Of a stretch of DNA of 7,775 nt, positions 1-6,248 are shown piece after piece. The position numbers and the translations under genes were made by a program. The DNA comes from Gammaproteobacteria bacterium (GTDB taxonomy: Bacteria > Pseudomonadota > Gammaproteobacteria > Steroidobacterales > Steroidobacteraceae). A model generated the notes under the pieces. The model did not search any database, was not told where the DNA came from, and worked only from the letters and a program-made list of their open reading frames with translations. Each line of letters begins with the position of its first letter. The first letter of the stretch is position 1. The stretch lies in contig RFTM01000068.1 of NCBI GenBank assembly GCA_009923475.1, positions 1 to 7,775 of the forward strand. Reading direction: 5' to 3'.

Positions 1-430
1 GGCGCACAGCGCCTCCATCGGGCCGGGCCGGGTGGGCCTGCGCATCTGCCCGGGGAATCCCTTCAACGACGTCGTCGACCACGATCCGGTCGAGACCTAC
101 ACCGCATTGTTCGGGGCGCTGCGGCCGCTGCGCTTCGCCTACCTGCATGTCATCGCGGCTCCGGGGCGCAAGCTCGACGCCTTCGCGCTGGCGCGCGGGC
201 ACTTCGACGGGCCGTTGGTCGTCAACGACGGTTTCGAGCCCGACACCGCACGCGCGGCGGTGCGCGGGCGCGTGGGCGAGGCGGTGTCCTTCGGCCGGCA
301 CTATGTCGGCAACCCCGACCTCGTCGAGCGCATCGCCGGCGGCTTGCCGCTCGCGCCCTTCGACCGCAAGACGCTGTATACGCCCGGCGCCAAGGGCTAC
401 ACCGACTATCCCTGCGCGCAGCCCGCATGA
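1..430 (+). CDS. Old yellow enzyme family NADH:flavin oxidoreductase (alkene reductase), C-terminal part
   Basis: This is the 3' end of a gene whose start lies before the window; 142 residues are visible, read from base 2. It matches the C-terminal third of the FMN-binding TIM barrel of old yellow enzymes of the NemA/XenB type. Visible family marks are the RVGLRICPGN strand near the left edge, YLHVI, the FGRHYVGNPDLVERI segment (the FGR arginine usually contacts the FMN phosphate) and the closing TLYTPGAKGYTDYP. Family members use NAD(P)H to reduce activated C=C bonds such as enones, and sometimes nitro compounds or nitrate esters. The active-site His pair and Tyr lie upstream and cannot be checked. 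The protein is expected to be cytoplasmic. Its stop overlaps the next ATG in an ATGA, so the two genes are probably co-transcribed and translationally coupled. The family is clear; the substrate is unknown. Confidence 0.93.
   Translation, partial: AHSASIGPGRVGLRICPGNPFNDVVDHDPVETYTALFGALRPLRFAYLHVIAAPGRKLDAFALARGHFDGPLVVNDGFEPDTARAAVRGRVGEAVSFGRHYVGNPDLVERIAGGLPLAPFDRKTLYTPGAKGYTDYPCAQPA
427..430 (+). other. ATGA start/stop overlap (translational coupling)
   Basis: The ATG of the metallo-hydrolase and the TGA of the flavin oxidoreductase share bases. The 20 bases before this ATG contain no purine-rich Shine-Dalgarno sequence, so initiation probably depends on ribosomes ending the upstream gene. 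Confidence 0.75.
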
Positions 431-1923
431 GACGCGCGCGCGCCACCCTGCTCGCCGCCCTGCTCGCGGGCCTCTCCGCCCGCGACGCAGCGGCACAGGC
501 CGCCGTCGCGCAAGGCCCCGTCCCGCCGGACGCGCCAGCCGTCGCCACGACGAGCGCTCCGACAAGCGATCCGGCCCGCGACCCCGCGCGACGCGCGGCG
601 GCCCGCATGGCGCTCTATCGCGAGCATGCCTTCCTGCGCGCCGCGGTCGGCCGCGTCGGCGGCTTCGGCAACCCGATGTCACCGGCGGTGGCCAACCACA
701 TGTACAGCCGCAGCTACGCGCCGGCGCTCGAGGATGCCGCGCGCATGCTGCAGGTGGAGCCGCACGGCCCCGGCAGCTGGCTGCTGCGCTTCCCATGGGT
801 CAACGTCGCGGTGTTCGAGACCACGGAGGGACTGGTGCTGGTCGACTCGGGCCATGCGCCGGCGGGCCCTGCGCTGCGCGACGCGCTGCGCAAGCTGAGC
901 CCGAAACGCGTCCACACCATCATCTACACCCACCACCACATCGACCACATGCTCGGGGCCTGGGCGCTGCTCGAGGCCGGCGAACGACCGCAGATCGTCG
1001 CCACCGCCGGGCTCGTCGACGAGGTGCGGCGCGACATCGCGAGCCGCGGCCTGACTTCGCGCCTCAACAACCAGGCGCTCGACGAGTTCCCGAAGTCGCT
1101 CGCCGACCTGCCGATGCCGACGCGGACCTTCGAGGGCCGCCTCGAGCTCAAGATCGGCCGCGACCGCTTCGTGCTGACCCACGCCCCGGGCGAGACGGCG
1201 GACCAGCTGTGGGTCGCCGTGCCGACGCGCCGCATCGTCGTGGCGGCCGATTACTTCCAGCCCTTCCTGCCCAACGCCGGCAACGGCAAGCGGCGGCAGC
1301 GGTTCGTGGGCAGTTGGGCGCAGGCGCTGCGCGACATGGCCGCGCTCGAGCCGCTGCAGGCCTTCCCGATGCACGGTCCGGCGATCGTCGGCACGGCGGA
1401 GATCCTGCGGCGCTTCAACGGCCAGGCGCGGATGATGGAATCGATCGCCGGGCAGACCCTGGCCGCGCTGAACTCGGGCGTCCGCAAGTACGACGCGGCG
1501 CAGGGCGTCGCGCTGCCCGCGGACCTCGCCGCGAGCCCGGACGCCGCCGAGCTCTACAGCACTCCGCGCGACATCGCACGCACCGTCGCGCAGGAATACA
1601 CGGGCTGGTGGAACGAGCTCCCCTCGGAATGGGATCCCTCGACCCGCGCCGCGCAGGCGCGCGAGGTGGTCGCGCTCGCGGGCGGCATCGAGCCCGTGCT
1701 GCGGCGCATCGAGGCGCTGCGCGCCACCGACCTCCGCCTCGCCTGCCACCTCGCCGATTGGGCCTGGCTCGCGGCGCCGGCCGACGCCCGCGTGCTGCAG
1801 GCCGCGACCGACACCTGGCTCGAGCGCCTGCGCCGCGAGTCCATCCCGACCCAGGAGGCGGTCGAGTACGTGGAGCACCTCGTGACGCTGCGCGTGCAGC
1901 GCGAGGCGCTCAGCCCGCCTTGA
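427..1923 (+). CDS. Exported MBL-fold metallo-hydrolase with alkyl-sulfatase dimerisation domain (type III sulfatase-like)
   Basis: A 498-residue protein. Residues 1-23 form a Sec-type signal peptide (RRAR, hydrophobic core, AAA before Gln24), so the enzyme is probably periplasmic. The metallo-beta-lactamase domain spans roughly residues 110-330. Candidate metal ligands are H169, H171, D173 and H174 in THHHIDH, H252 and/or E256 in HAPGETADQ, D275 in ADYFQP, and H316 in MHGP. Residues about 375-490 (EYTGWWNELPSEW, ALAGGIE, LACHLADWAW) resemble the alkyl-sulfatase dimerisation domain of SdsA1/YjcS-like enzymes, which hydrolyse alkyl sulfate esters. The protein stops soon after that domain and lacks the C-terminal SCP2-like domain of full-length SdsA1-type enzymes (about 650 residues). 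Bases before the ATG show no Shine-Dalgarno, in keeping with coupling through the ATGA overlap. A sulfatase role is inferred; an esterase or lactonase-like hydrolase is possible. The 3' end overlaps the convergent amidase gene by 14 bases. Confidence 0.88.
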   Translation: MRRARATLLAALLAGLSARDAAAQAAVAQGPVPPDAPAVATTSAPTSDPARDPARRAAARMALYREHAFLRAAVGRVGGFGNPMSPAVANHMYSRSYAPALEDAARMLQVEPHGPGSWLLRFPWVNVAVFETTEGLVLVDSGHAPAGPALRDALRKLSPKRVHTIIYTHHHIDHMLGAWALLEAGERPQIVATAGLVDEVRRDIASRGLTSRLNNQALDEFPKSLADLPMPTRTFEGRLELKIGRDRFVLTHAPGETADQLWVAVPTRRIVVAADYFQPFLPNAGNGKRRQRFVGSWAQALRDMAALEPLQAFPMHGPAIVGTAEILRRFNGQARMMESIAGQTLAALNSGVRKYDAAQGVALPADLAASPDAAELYSTPRDIARTVAQEYTGWWNELPSEWDPSTRAAQAREVVALAGGIEPVLRRIEALRATDLRLACHLADWAWLAAPADARVLQAATDTWLERLRRESIPTQEAVEYVEHLVTLRVQREALSPP

Positions 1924-3475
1924 AGCCCGGTCGGCGCCCGATCCACGGCGCTTCGCGCTCGAGCGCCGCGGCGAGCGCGAGCAGCCTGCCCTCGGCGGCA
2001 TAGGGCGCGAAGAACATCGCAGCGCTCGGCAGACCGGAGGCGTCCTGGCGCAGCGGCACCGACATCGCCGGCTGCCCGGTGACGTTGGCGAGCGAAGTGT
2101 AGGGCGAGAACACCGACACCTCGACGGCGTACTGCCGGAAATCCTTGGGCGACAGGCCGAGCCGGCCGAGCTCGACGGGCGGCTGCGCCAGCGTCGGCGA
2201 GAGCAGCAGGTCGTGGGACTCGTGGAAGGCCGCCATCTGCCGCGCCGCCTGCTCGCAAGCCTCGCGCGCCGCGATGTAGGCGAGCGCATCGACCTGGCGT
2301 CCCGACTGCGCGATGTACCAGGTCACGGGCTCGACGTCCGCCTCGGTGCAGGCGCGGCCGAGCTGCGCCTCGCGCGCCTTGATGACCGACAGGATGCTCG
2401 CCGCGAGGATGGTGCCGAACGCGGCGTTGTAGGCCTTGAAGTCGACGGCAGGCGTGGCGTCGACCACGGTGTGCCCGAGCTTGCGGCAGAGCTCCGCGGC
2501 GAGGTCGACCGTGCGCTCGCACTCCGGATCGACCGGCGTGCCGGAGAGCGGCGCGCGCAGCCGCGCGATGCGCAACGGCCGCTGCCGCCCCTGCAGCGCC
2601 GCTGCGAACGTGCCCGGCGCCGGCGCCTCGAGCACGGTCGCGCCCGCCTCGGGACCGGCCACCGCGTCGAGCAGCCGCGCGGCGTCGCGCACGCTGCGCG
2701 TGACCGCGAAATGCGTGCTGAGCCCCGCCCAGCCCTCGTAGCGGCGCACCGGGAAGGGCACCCGGCCGCGCGAGGGCTTGAGCCCGAACAGGCCGCAGCA
2801 GGCGGCCGGGATGCGGATCGAGCCGCCGCCGTCGCTGGCATGGGCGATGGGCACGAGGCCTGCCGCCACCGCCGCGGCCGAGCCGCCCGAGGAGCCGCCG
2901 GCGATGCGGCCCAGCGACCAGGGGTTGCGCGTCGCGCCGTGCAGCGCCGATTCGGTGGTGGTGGTGAGGCCGAGCTCGGGGCTTGCGCCCTTGCCGACGA
3001 ACACGAGGCCGGCGCGGCGGAAGCGCTTCACGAGCTCACCGTCGTGGTCGGCGACATTGCCCGCGAAGAAACGGCTGCCGCTCGTGGTCTCGGTACCCGC
3101 GAGCGCGAGCCCGAGGTCCTTGAGCAGGAACGGCACGCCGGCGAAGGGCGCCGCCGGGTCGAGCTTGGCGAGGCTGTCGCGCGCCGACTGGAAGTGGCGC
3201 AGCGGCACGGCGTTGATGACCGGGTCGAGGCGCTCGATGCGCGCGATCGTACGGTCGAGCAGCTCGCGCGGCGCCACCTTGCGGCGGCGCACCAGATCGG
3301 CGAGGCCGGTGGCGTCCACGGCGTCGAACTCGTCCCAGACGGGGCCCAGGGGCGCCGACGGAGTCTGCGCCGCGGCCTGTGCCAAGGCCTGCGCCGTGGC
3401 CAGGCCCGCAGCCACTCCGGCCGCGACGCCGCCCACGAATCCACGCCGTGTCATCCCGTCCGTTCCGGTCGTCAT
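1910..3475 (-). CDS. Tat-exported amidase-signature enzyme, 6-aminohexanoate-cyclic-dimer hydrolase (NylA)-like
   Basis: A 521-residue member of the amidase signature family, which hydrolyses C-N amide bonds. The N-terminus carries a twin-arginine signal (MTRRGFVGG at residues 8-16, Ala-rich core to about residue 36), implying folded export. The Ser-cisSer-Lys triad is visible: K119 in FLLKDLG, cis-Ser S195 in AGGSSGGSA, and nucleophile S219 in DGGGSIRIPA. The 24-residue spacing between the two serines is the family norm. SALHGATRNPW, ASDGGGSIRIPAACCG and LFGLKPSRGRVPF resemble NylA-like amidases, but many members of this group act on other linear or cyclic amides, so the substrate is open. 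I chose the ATG at 3475 because GAGAGGGGG lies 5 bases before it; a TTG at 3493 in the same frame would read through that ribosome-binding site. The NTF2-like gene ends 14 bases upstream, so the two form a minus-strand operon. Confidence 0.92.
   Translation of the reverse strand: MTTGTDGMTRRGFVGGVAAGVAAGLATAQALAQAAAQTPSAPLGPVWDEFDAVDATGLADLVRRRKVAPRELLDRTIARIERLDPVINAVPLRHFQSARDSLAKLDPAAPFAGVPFLLKDLGLALAGTETTSGSRFFAGNVADHDGELVKRFRRAGLVFVGKGASPELGLTTTTESALHGATRNPWSLGRIAGGSSGGSAAAVAAGLVPIAHASDGGGSIRIPAACCGLFGLKPSRGRVPFPVRRYEGWAGLSTHFAVTRSVRDAARLLDAVAGPEAGATVLEAPAPGTFAAALQGRQRPLRIARLRAPLSGTPVDPECERTVDLAAELCRKLGHTVVDATPAVDFKAYNAAFGTILAASILSVIKAREAQLGRACTEADVEPVTWYIAQSGRQVDALAYIAAREACEQAARQMAAFHESHDLLLSPTLAQPPVELGRLGLSPKDFRQYAVEVSVFSPYTSLANVTGQPAMSVPLRQDASGLPSAAMFFAPYAAEGRLLALAAALEREAPWIGRRPGFKAG
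1953..1980 (+). terminator. GC-rich hairpin just after the metallo-hydrolase stop (weak terminator candidate)
   Basis: TCGCGCTCG (1953-1961) and CGAGCGCGA (1972-1980) form a perfect nine-base-pair stem around a ten-base loop, 30 bases past the stop at 1923. It lies inside the 3' end of the convergent amidase gene and has no T-tract, so it may be a by-product of Ala/Glu/Arg codons. It is listed because no intergenic space is available here for an ordinary terminator. Confidence 0.2.
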
Positions 3476-3480
3476 GCGGT

Positions 3481-3489
3481 CCCCCTCTC
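3481..3489 (-). promoter_or_regulatory. Shine-Dalgarno of the amidase gene
   Basis: On the minus strand this reads GAGAGGGGG, five bases before the ATG at 3475. It fills the short gap after the NTF2-like gene stop and decides the start in favour of 3475 over the in-frame TTG at 3493. Confidence 0.7.
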
Positions 3490-4116
3490 TCAACGCACTT
3501 TGATCTTGGGCGGCTCGGCATCGCGCCGCATCCGCTTGATGAACTCGTCGAAGGGCGCCGGCTCGGCGACGTCGGCATCGGGCGGGCCGCCCCGTTCCCA
3601 GAACTCGCGCCAGCTCGGGAAGAAGCCGTGGTAGCCGCCTTCGTAGGGCTCGACCCCCGGCCAGCGCATCTTGTGCTCACCGAGCGGCGGCTTGTTGAGG
3701 TCGGTGGCGTACCAGTAGAGCGGCAGCCGGCGCTTGAAATACCAGCGCCCGGCCCGACGCTCGTAGTCGTCGATGTACATCATCTGCATGATGACCCAGT
3801 CGGTCGGCGTCTCATGCTCGTTCTTGGAGTACACGACGCCGCGTGCATGGTCGGGATCGGCGAACTCGATGACGTGGTTGCCGATGTGGTGCGAGGTGCC
3901 GGTGAACTGCACCCGCATGGTCTCGTCCAACCAGTCGCGCAGGGCCCGCCGGCCGGCGCGGTCGCGCCCCACCCGGACATCCTCGACGAACAGCCCCGCC
4001 AGCGCGTCCATGTCGCGCATGTCGAGAGCCAGCCCGTAACGGGCCGGCAGTTGCCGGATCTCCTCCAGCGACTCGAGCCGGTCGACCCGTGCCTCGATCG
4101 AAGTGCCCGCCGTCAT
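3490..4116 (-). CDS. NTF2/SnoaL-like domain protein
   Basis: A 208-residue protein. Residues about 8-150 fit the SnoaL-like (NTF2-fold, alpha+beta cone) family: an opening helix with LEEIRQLPARYGLALDMRD, then DALAGLFVEDV, then TSHHIGNHVIEF, where the His pair sits in the family's usual pocket region, then MYIDDYERRAGRWYFKRR. The last 50-60 residues (RWPGVEPYEGGYHGFFPSW onward) are a charged extension. The fold is used by ketosteroid isomerases, polyketide cyclases, ring-hydroxylating dioxygenase small subunits and dehydratases, so the reaction cannot be assigned. No signal peptide is seen, so it is probably cytoplasmic. I chose the ATG at 4116 because AAGGGGG lies 5 bases upstream and the family similarity begins just after it; an earlier ATG at 4161 would lie inside the divergent promoter region. 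It is the first gene of the minus-strand operon, 14 bases ahead of the amidase. Confidence 0.85.
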   Translation of the reverse strand: MTAGTSIEARVDRLESLEEIRQLPARYGLALDMRDMDALAGLFVEDVRVGRDRAGRRALRDWLDETMRVQFTGTSHHIGNHVIEFADPDHARGVVYSKNEHETPTDWVIMQMMYIDDYERRAGRWYFKRRLPLYWYATDLNKPPLGEHKMRWPGVEPYEGGYHGFFPSWREFWERGGPPDADVAEPAPFDEFIKRMRRDAEPPKIKVR

Positions 4117-4121
4117 GGATG

Positions 4122-4128
4122 CCCCCTT
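4122..4128 (-). promoter_or_regulatory. Shine-Dalgarno of the NTF2-like gene
   Basis: Reads AAGGGGG on the minus strand, five bases before the ATG at 4116. It supports that start over the in-frame ATG at 4161, which has no comparable purine tract before it. Confidence 0.65.
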
Positions 4129-4141
4129 GAGCCCTGTCGAT

Positions 4142-4171
4142 TGCGTAAATATAGTCCACATTTTCTACGCA
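4142..4171. promoter_or_regulatory. Inverted repeat, candidate operator in the divergent control region
   Basis: TGCGTA at 4142-4147 and TACGCA at 4166-4171 form a perfect 6+6 inverted repeat with an 18-base spacer, in the most A+T-rich stretch of the window. Candidate promoter elements for both directions overlap it, so a bound regulator could control both operons. Which regulator is unknown; none is encoded in the window. The arms are short, so chance is not excluded. Confidence 0.4.
4148..4153 (-). promoter_or_regulatory. Candidate -10 element for the NTF2-like/amidase operon
   Basis: Reads TATATT on the minus strand, about 32 bases before the start codon at 4116. No good -35 hexamer is found at the usual distance, so this would be a weak or activator-dependent promoter. 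The call rests on the hexamer, its position and the local drop in GC. Confidence 0.3.
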
Positions 4172-4184
4172 TCGGTAATAAAAT
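4155..4184 (+). promoter_or_regulatory. Candidate sigma70-type promoter of the aldolase/dehydrogenase operon
   Basis: TCCACA at 4155-4160 (four of six matches to TTGACA), an 18-base spacer, and TAAAAT at 4179-4184 (five of six matches to TATAAT). Transcription would start near 4191, leaving a leader of roughly 55 bases before the ATG at 4248. It overlaps the right arm of the inverted repeat. This is a prediction from consensus only. Confidence 0.4.
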
Positions 4185-4247
4185 CGGGCGTCGGACTGTC
4201 GTTTTTCGCAGAAATCCCCGCCAAGATCGGGGGCGGAGACCGGGGGC

Positions 4248-5153
4248 ATGGGAAACAGGATCAACGCCGCGCTGATCGGCTCGGGCAACATCGGCACCGA
4301 CCTCATGATGAAGGCGCTGCGCAGCGCCGACATCAACCCGGTCTGGATGGTGGGCATCGACCCCGCGTCCGAGGGCCTCGAGCGCGCCCGTGCGCACGGC
4401 CTCAAGACCACCACCGAAGGCGTGGACGGCCTGCTGCCGCACCTCGCCGCCGACGACATCCGCATCGCCTTCGACGCCACCTCGGCCTACGTGCACCATG
4501 AGAACGCACGCAAGCTGCGCGAGGCGGGCGTGGTGACGATCGACCTCACGCCCGCGGCGATCGGCCCGTTCTGCGTGCCGCCCGTGAACCTCGCCGCGCA
4601 TGCGGGACGCCGCGAGATGAACGTCAACATGGTCACCTGCGGCGGCCAGGCCACCATCCCCATGGTCGCCGCGGTGAGCCGCGTGCAACCCGTCGCCTAC
4701 GCCGAGATCGTCGCGACCGTGTCGTCGCGGTCGGCGGGGCCGGGCACGCGCAAGAACATCGACGAGTTCACGCGCACCACCGCGCAGGGCATCGAGCAGG
4801 TGGGCGGCGCGCGCAAGGGCAAGGCCATCATCATCCTCAACCCCGCCGAACCGCCGCTCATCATGCGCGACACCGTGCACTGCCTCACCGAGACCGAGCC
4901 CGACCAGGCCGCCATCACCGACTCGGTGCACAAGATGATCGCCGAGGTGCAGCGCTACGTGCCGGGCTACACGCTCAAGAACGGCCCGGTGCTCGACGGC
5001 AAGCGCGTCTCCATCTACCTCGAGGTCGAGGGGCTCGGCGACTACCTGCCCAAGTACGCCGGCAACCTCGACATCATGACCGCCGCCGCGCTGCGCACCG
5101 CCGAGATGCTCGCGCCCGAGATCGCCGCCGGCGGCTACCGGGAGGCACGCTGA
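4248..5153 (+). CDS. mhpF: Acetaldehyde dehydrogenase (acetylating), meta-cleavage pathway
   Basis: A 301-residue cytoplasmic enzyme of the MhpF/DmpF/BphJ/HsaG family. It oxidises acetaldehyde (or a longer aldehyde such as propanal) with NAD+ and CoA to the acyl-CoA. It normally forms a channelling complex with the aldolase encoded next. The N-terminal Rossmann motif is GSGNIGTD (residues 11-18). The catalytic cysteine is C131 in [12 protein letters not shown], where the acyl-thioester forms. [17 protein letters not shown] and [16 protein letters not shown] are characteristic family blocks, and the length fits the usual 300-320 residues. GGAG at 4235-4238 is a reasonable ribosome-binding site. 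Its stop overlaps the aldolase start by one base (TGATG). Assignment is firm; which pathway it serves (phenol, biphenyl, phenylpropionate or steroid type) is not, so the symbol is only one of several equivalents. Confidence 0.96.
   Translation: MGNRINAALIGSGNIGTDLMMKALRSADINPVWMVGIDPASEGLERARAHGLKTTTEGVDGLLPHLAADDIRIAFDATSAYVHHENARKLREAGVVTIDLTPAAIGPFCVPPVNLAAHAGRREMNVNMVTCGGQATIPMVAAVSRVQPVAYAEIVATVSSRSAGPGTRKNIDEFTRTTAQGIEQVGGARKGKAIIILNPAEPPLIMRDTVHCLTETEPDQAAITDSVHKMIAEVQRYVPGYTLKNGPVLDGKRVSIYLEVEGLGDYLPKYAGNLDIMTAAALRTAEMLAPEIAAGGYREAR
5140..5145 (+). promoter_or_regulatory. Strong Shine-Dalgarno of the aldolase gene
   Basis: GGGAGG lies seven bases before the ATG at 5153 and inside the last codons of the dehydrogenase gene. 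Together with the TGATG overlap it suggests efficient, matched synthesis of the two partner enzymes. Confidence 0.75.
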
Positions 5154-6190
5154 TGAGCACCCAGGCGACAGGCCGCAAGATCCGGCTGCACGACATGTGC
5201 CTGCGCGACGGCATGCACCCGAAGCGCCACCAGATCACGCTCGAGCAGATGACATCGATCGCGCGCGGCCTCGACGAGGCCGGCGTGCCGCTCATCGAGG
5301 TGACCCACGGCGACGGCCTCGGCGGCGCCTCGGTCAACTACGGCTTCCCGCTGCACAGCGACGAGGAATACCTTTCGGCCGTCATCGGCACCGTGAAGCG
5401 CGCCAAGGTCTCGGCGCTGCTGCTGCCCGGCATCGGCACGGTCGAGCACCTGCGCATGGCGAAGGACCTCGGCGTCGCGACGCTGCGCGTCGCCACGCAC
5501 TGCACCGAGGCGGACGTCTCCGAGCAGCACATCGCCCTGTCGCGCAAGCTCGGCCTCGACACCGTCGGCTTCCTGATGATGGCCCACATGCTCGAGCCCG
5601 CGAAGCTCGTCGAGCAGGCGCTGCTGATGGAGAGCTACGGCGCGAACTGCATCTACTGCACCGACTCTGCGGGTTACATGCTGCCCGCCGACGTCACCGC
5701 GCGCATCGCGCTGCTGCGCGAGCGCCTGAAGCCCGGCACCGAGATCGGCTTCCACGGCCACCACAACCTCGCCATGGGCATCGCCAACTCGATCGCCGCC
5801 GTCGAGGCGGGCGCCGTGCGCATAGACGGCTCCGCGGCGGGGCTGGGCGCGGGCGCGGGCAACACGCCGCTCGAGGTGTTCAACGCGGTCTGCCACCGCA
5901 TGGGCATCGAGACCGGCGTGGACGTCATGCGTCTCGCCGATGTCGCCGAGGACCTCGTCACGCCCATCATGGACATGCCGATCCGCATCGACCGCGATTC
6001 GCTGGTGCTCGGCTACGCGGGCGTGTATTCCTCGTTCCTGCTGTTCGCCAAGCGCGCCGCCGCCAAGTACGGCGTGTCCTCGGCGCAGATCCTCATCGAG
6101 ATGGGCCGCATGAAGACCGTCGGCGGCCAGGAAGACATGATCGAGGACGTCGCCATCAACATGGCGCGCGCCAAGGCCGCGAAGGGCTGA
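5153..6190 (+). CDS. mhpE: 4-hydroxy-2-oxovalerate aldolase, meta-cleavage pathway
   Basis: A 345-residue class II pyruvate aldolase of the MhpE/DmpG/BphI/HsaF family (DRE-TIM barrel). It splits 4-hydroxy-2-oxovalerate or longer homologues into pyruvate and an aldehyde, which passes to the acetaldehyde dehydrogenase encoded just upstream. R18-D19 in LRDGMH and H22 correspond to the family's catalytic Arg, metal-binding Asp and catalytic His. H201 and H203 in FHGHHN complete the divalent-metal (usually Mn) site. [12 protein letters not shown] and the C-terminal [16 protein letters not shown], part of the communication domain that meets the dehydrogenase, are also present. The length is typical and no catalytic residue is missing. 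It starts in a one-base overlap with the previous gene behind a strong GGGAGG. The hydratase that normally completes the trio is not in the window. Confidence 0.97.
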   Translation: MSTQATGRKIRLHDMCLRDGMHPKRHQITLEQMTSIARGLDEAGVPLIEVTHGDGLGGASVNYGFPLHSDEEYLSAVIGTVKRAKVSALLLPGIGTVEHLRMAKDLGVATLRVATHCTEADVSEQHIALSRKLGLDTVGFLMMAHMLEPAKLVEQALLMESYGANCIYCTDSAGYMLPADVTARIALLRERLKPGTEIGFHGHHNLAMGIANSIAAVEAGAVRIDGSAAGLGAGAGNTPLEVFNAVCHRMGIETGVDVMRLADVAEDLVTPIMDMPIRIDRDSLVLGYAGVYSSFLLFAKRAAAKYGVSSAQILIEMGRMKTVGGQEDMIEDVAINMARAKAAKG

Positions 6191-6203
6191 CGCACGCCGA
6201 CGA

Positions 6204-6221
6204 CCGGCGCCGCGGCGCCGG
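6204..6221. repeat. 18-base perfect palindrome between aldolase and SDR genes
   Basis: CCGGCGCCGCGGCGCCGG is exactly self-complementary with no spacer. It occupies a third of the 58-base gap and lies 27 bases before the SDR start. As RNA it could form a small GC-rich hairpin, affecting transcript stability or partial termination, but no T-tract follows, so it is not a standard intrinsic terminator. It could instead be a protein-binding site. Such G/C-only palindromes also arise readily in GC-rich DNA. Confidence 0.55.
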
Positions 6222-6248
6222 CAACACAGTTCAAGTCCGGGGGTTCGC

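Noticed and set aside
147..2003. 618-codon open frame on the plus strand over the metallo-hydrolase gene
   Set aside because: Its translation is dominated by Arg, Ala and Pro with no recognisable motifs, as expected for an out-of-frame reading of GC-rich coding DNA; the frame at 427-1923 has clear domains.
679..2289. 536-codon open frame on the minus strand
   Set aside because: Antisense shadow of the metallo-hydrolase and out-of-frame over the amidase; low-complexity Arg-rich protein with no motif.
3476..3493. TTG start at 3493 for the amidase, adding six residues
   Set aside because: The extra codons coincide with the GAGAGGGGG ribosome-binding site of the ATG at 3475, and the Tat signal fits the shorter form.
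2213..3634. 473-codon open frame on the plus strand
   Set aside because: Antisense to the amidase, whose triad and family blocks are unmistakable; the antisense product shows no domain.
4117..4161. ATG start at 4161 for the NTF2-like protein, adding 15 residues
   Set aside because: It would place the start within the divergent promoter and inverted repeat, and the ATG at 4116 has a good AAGGGGG before it and family similarity right after it.
6204..6221. Palindrome as an intrinsic terminator
   Set aside because: No run of T follows on either strand and the downstream SDR gene has no obvious promoter of its own, so simple termination is unlikely.
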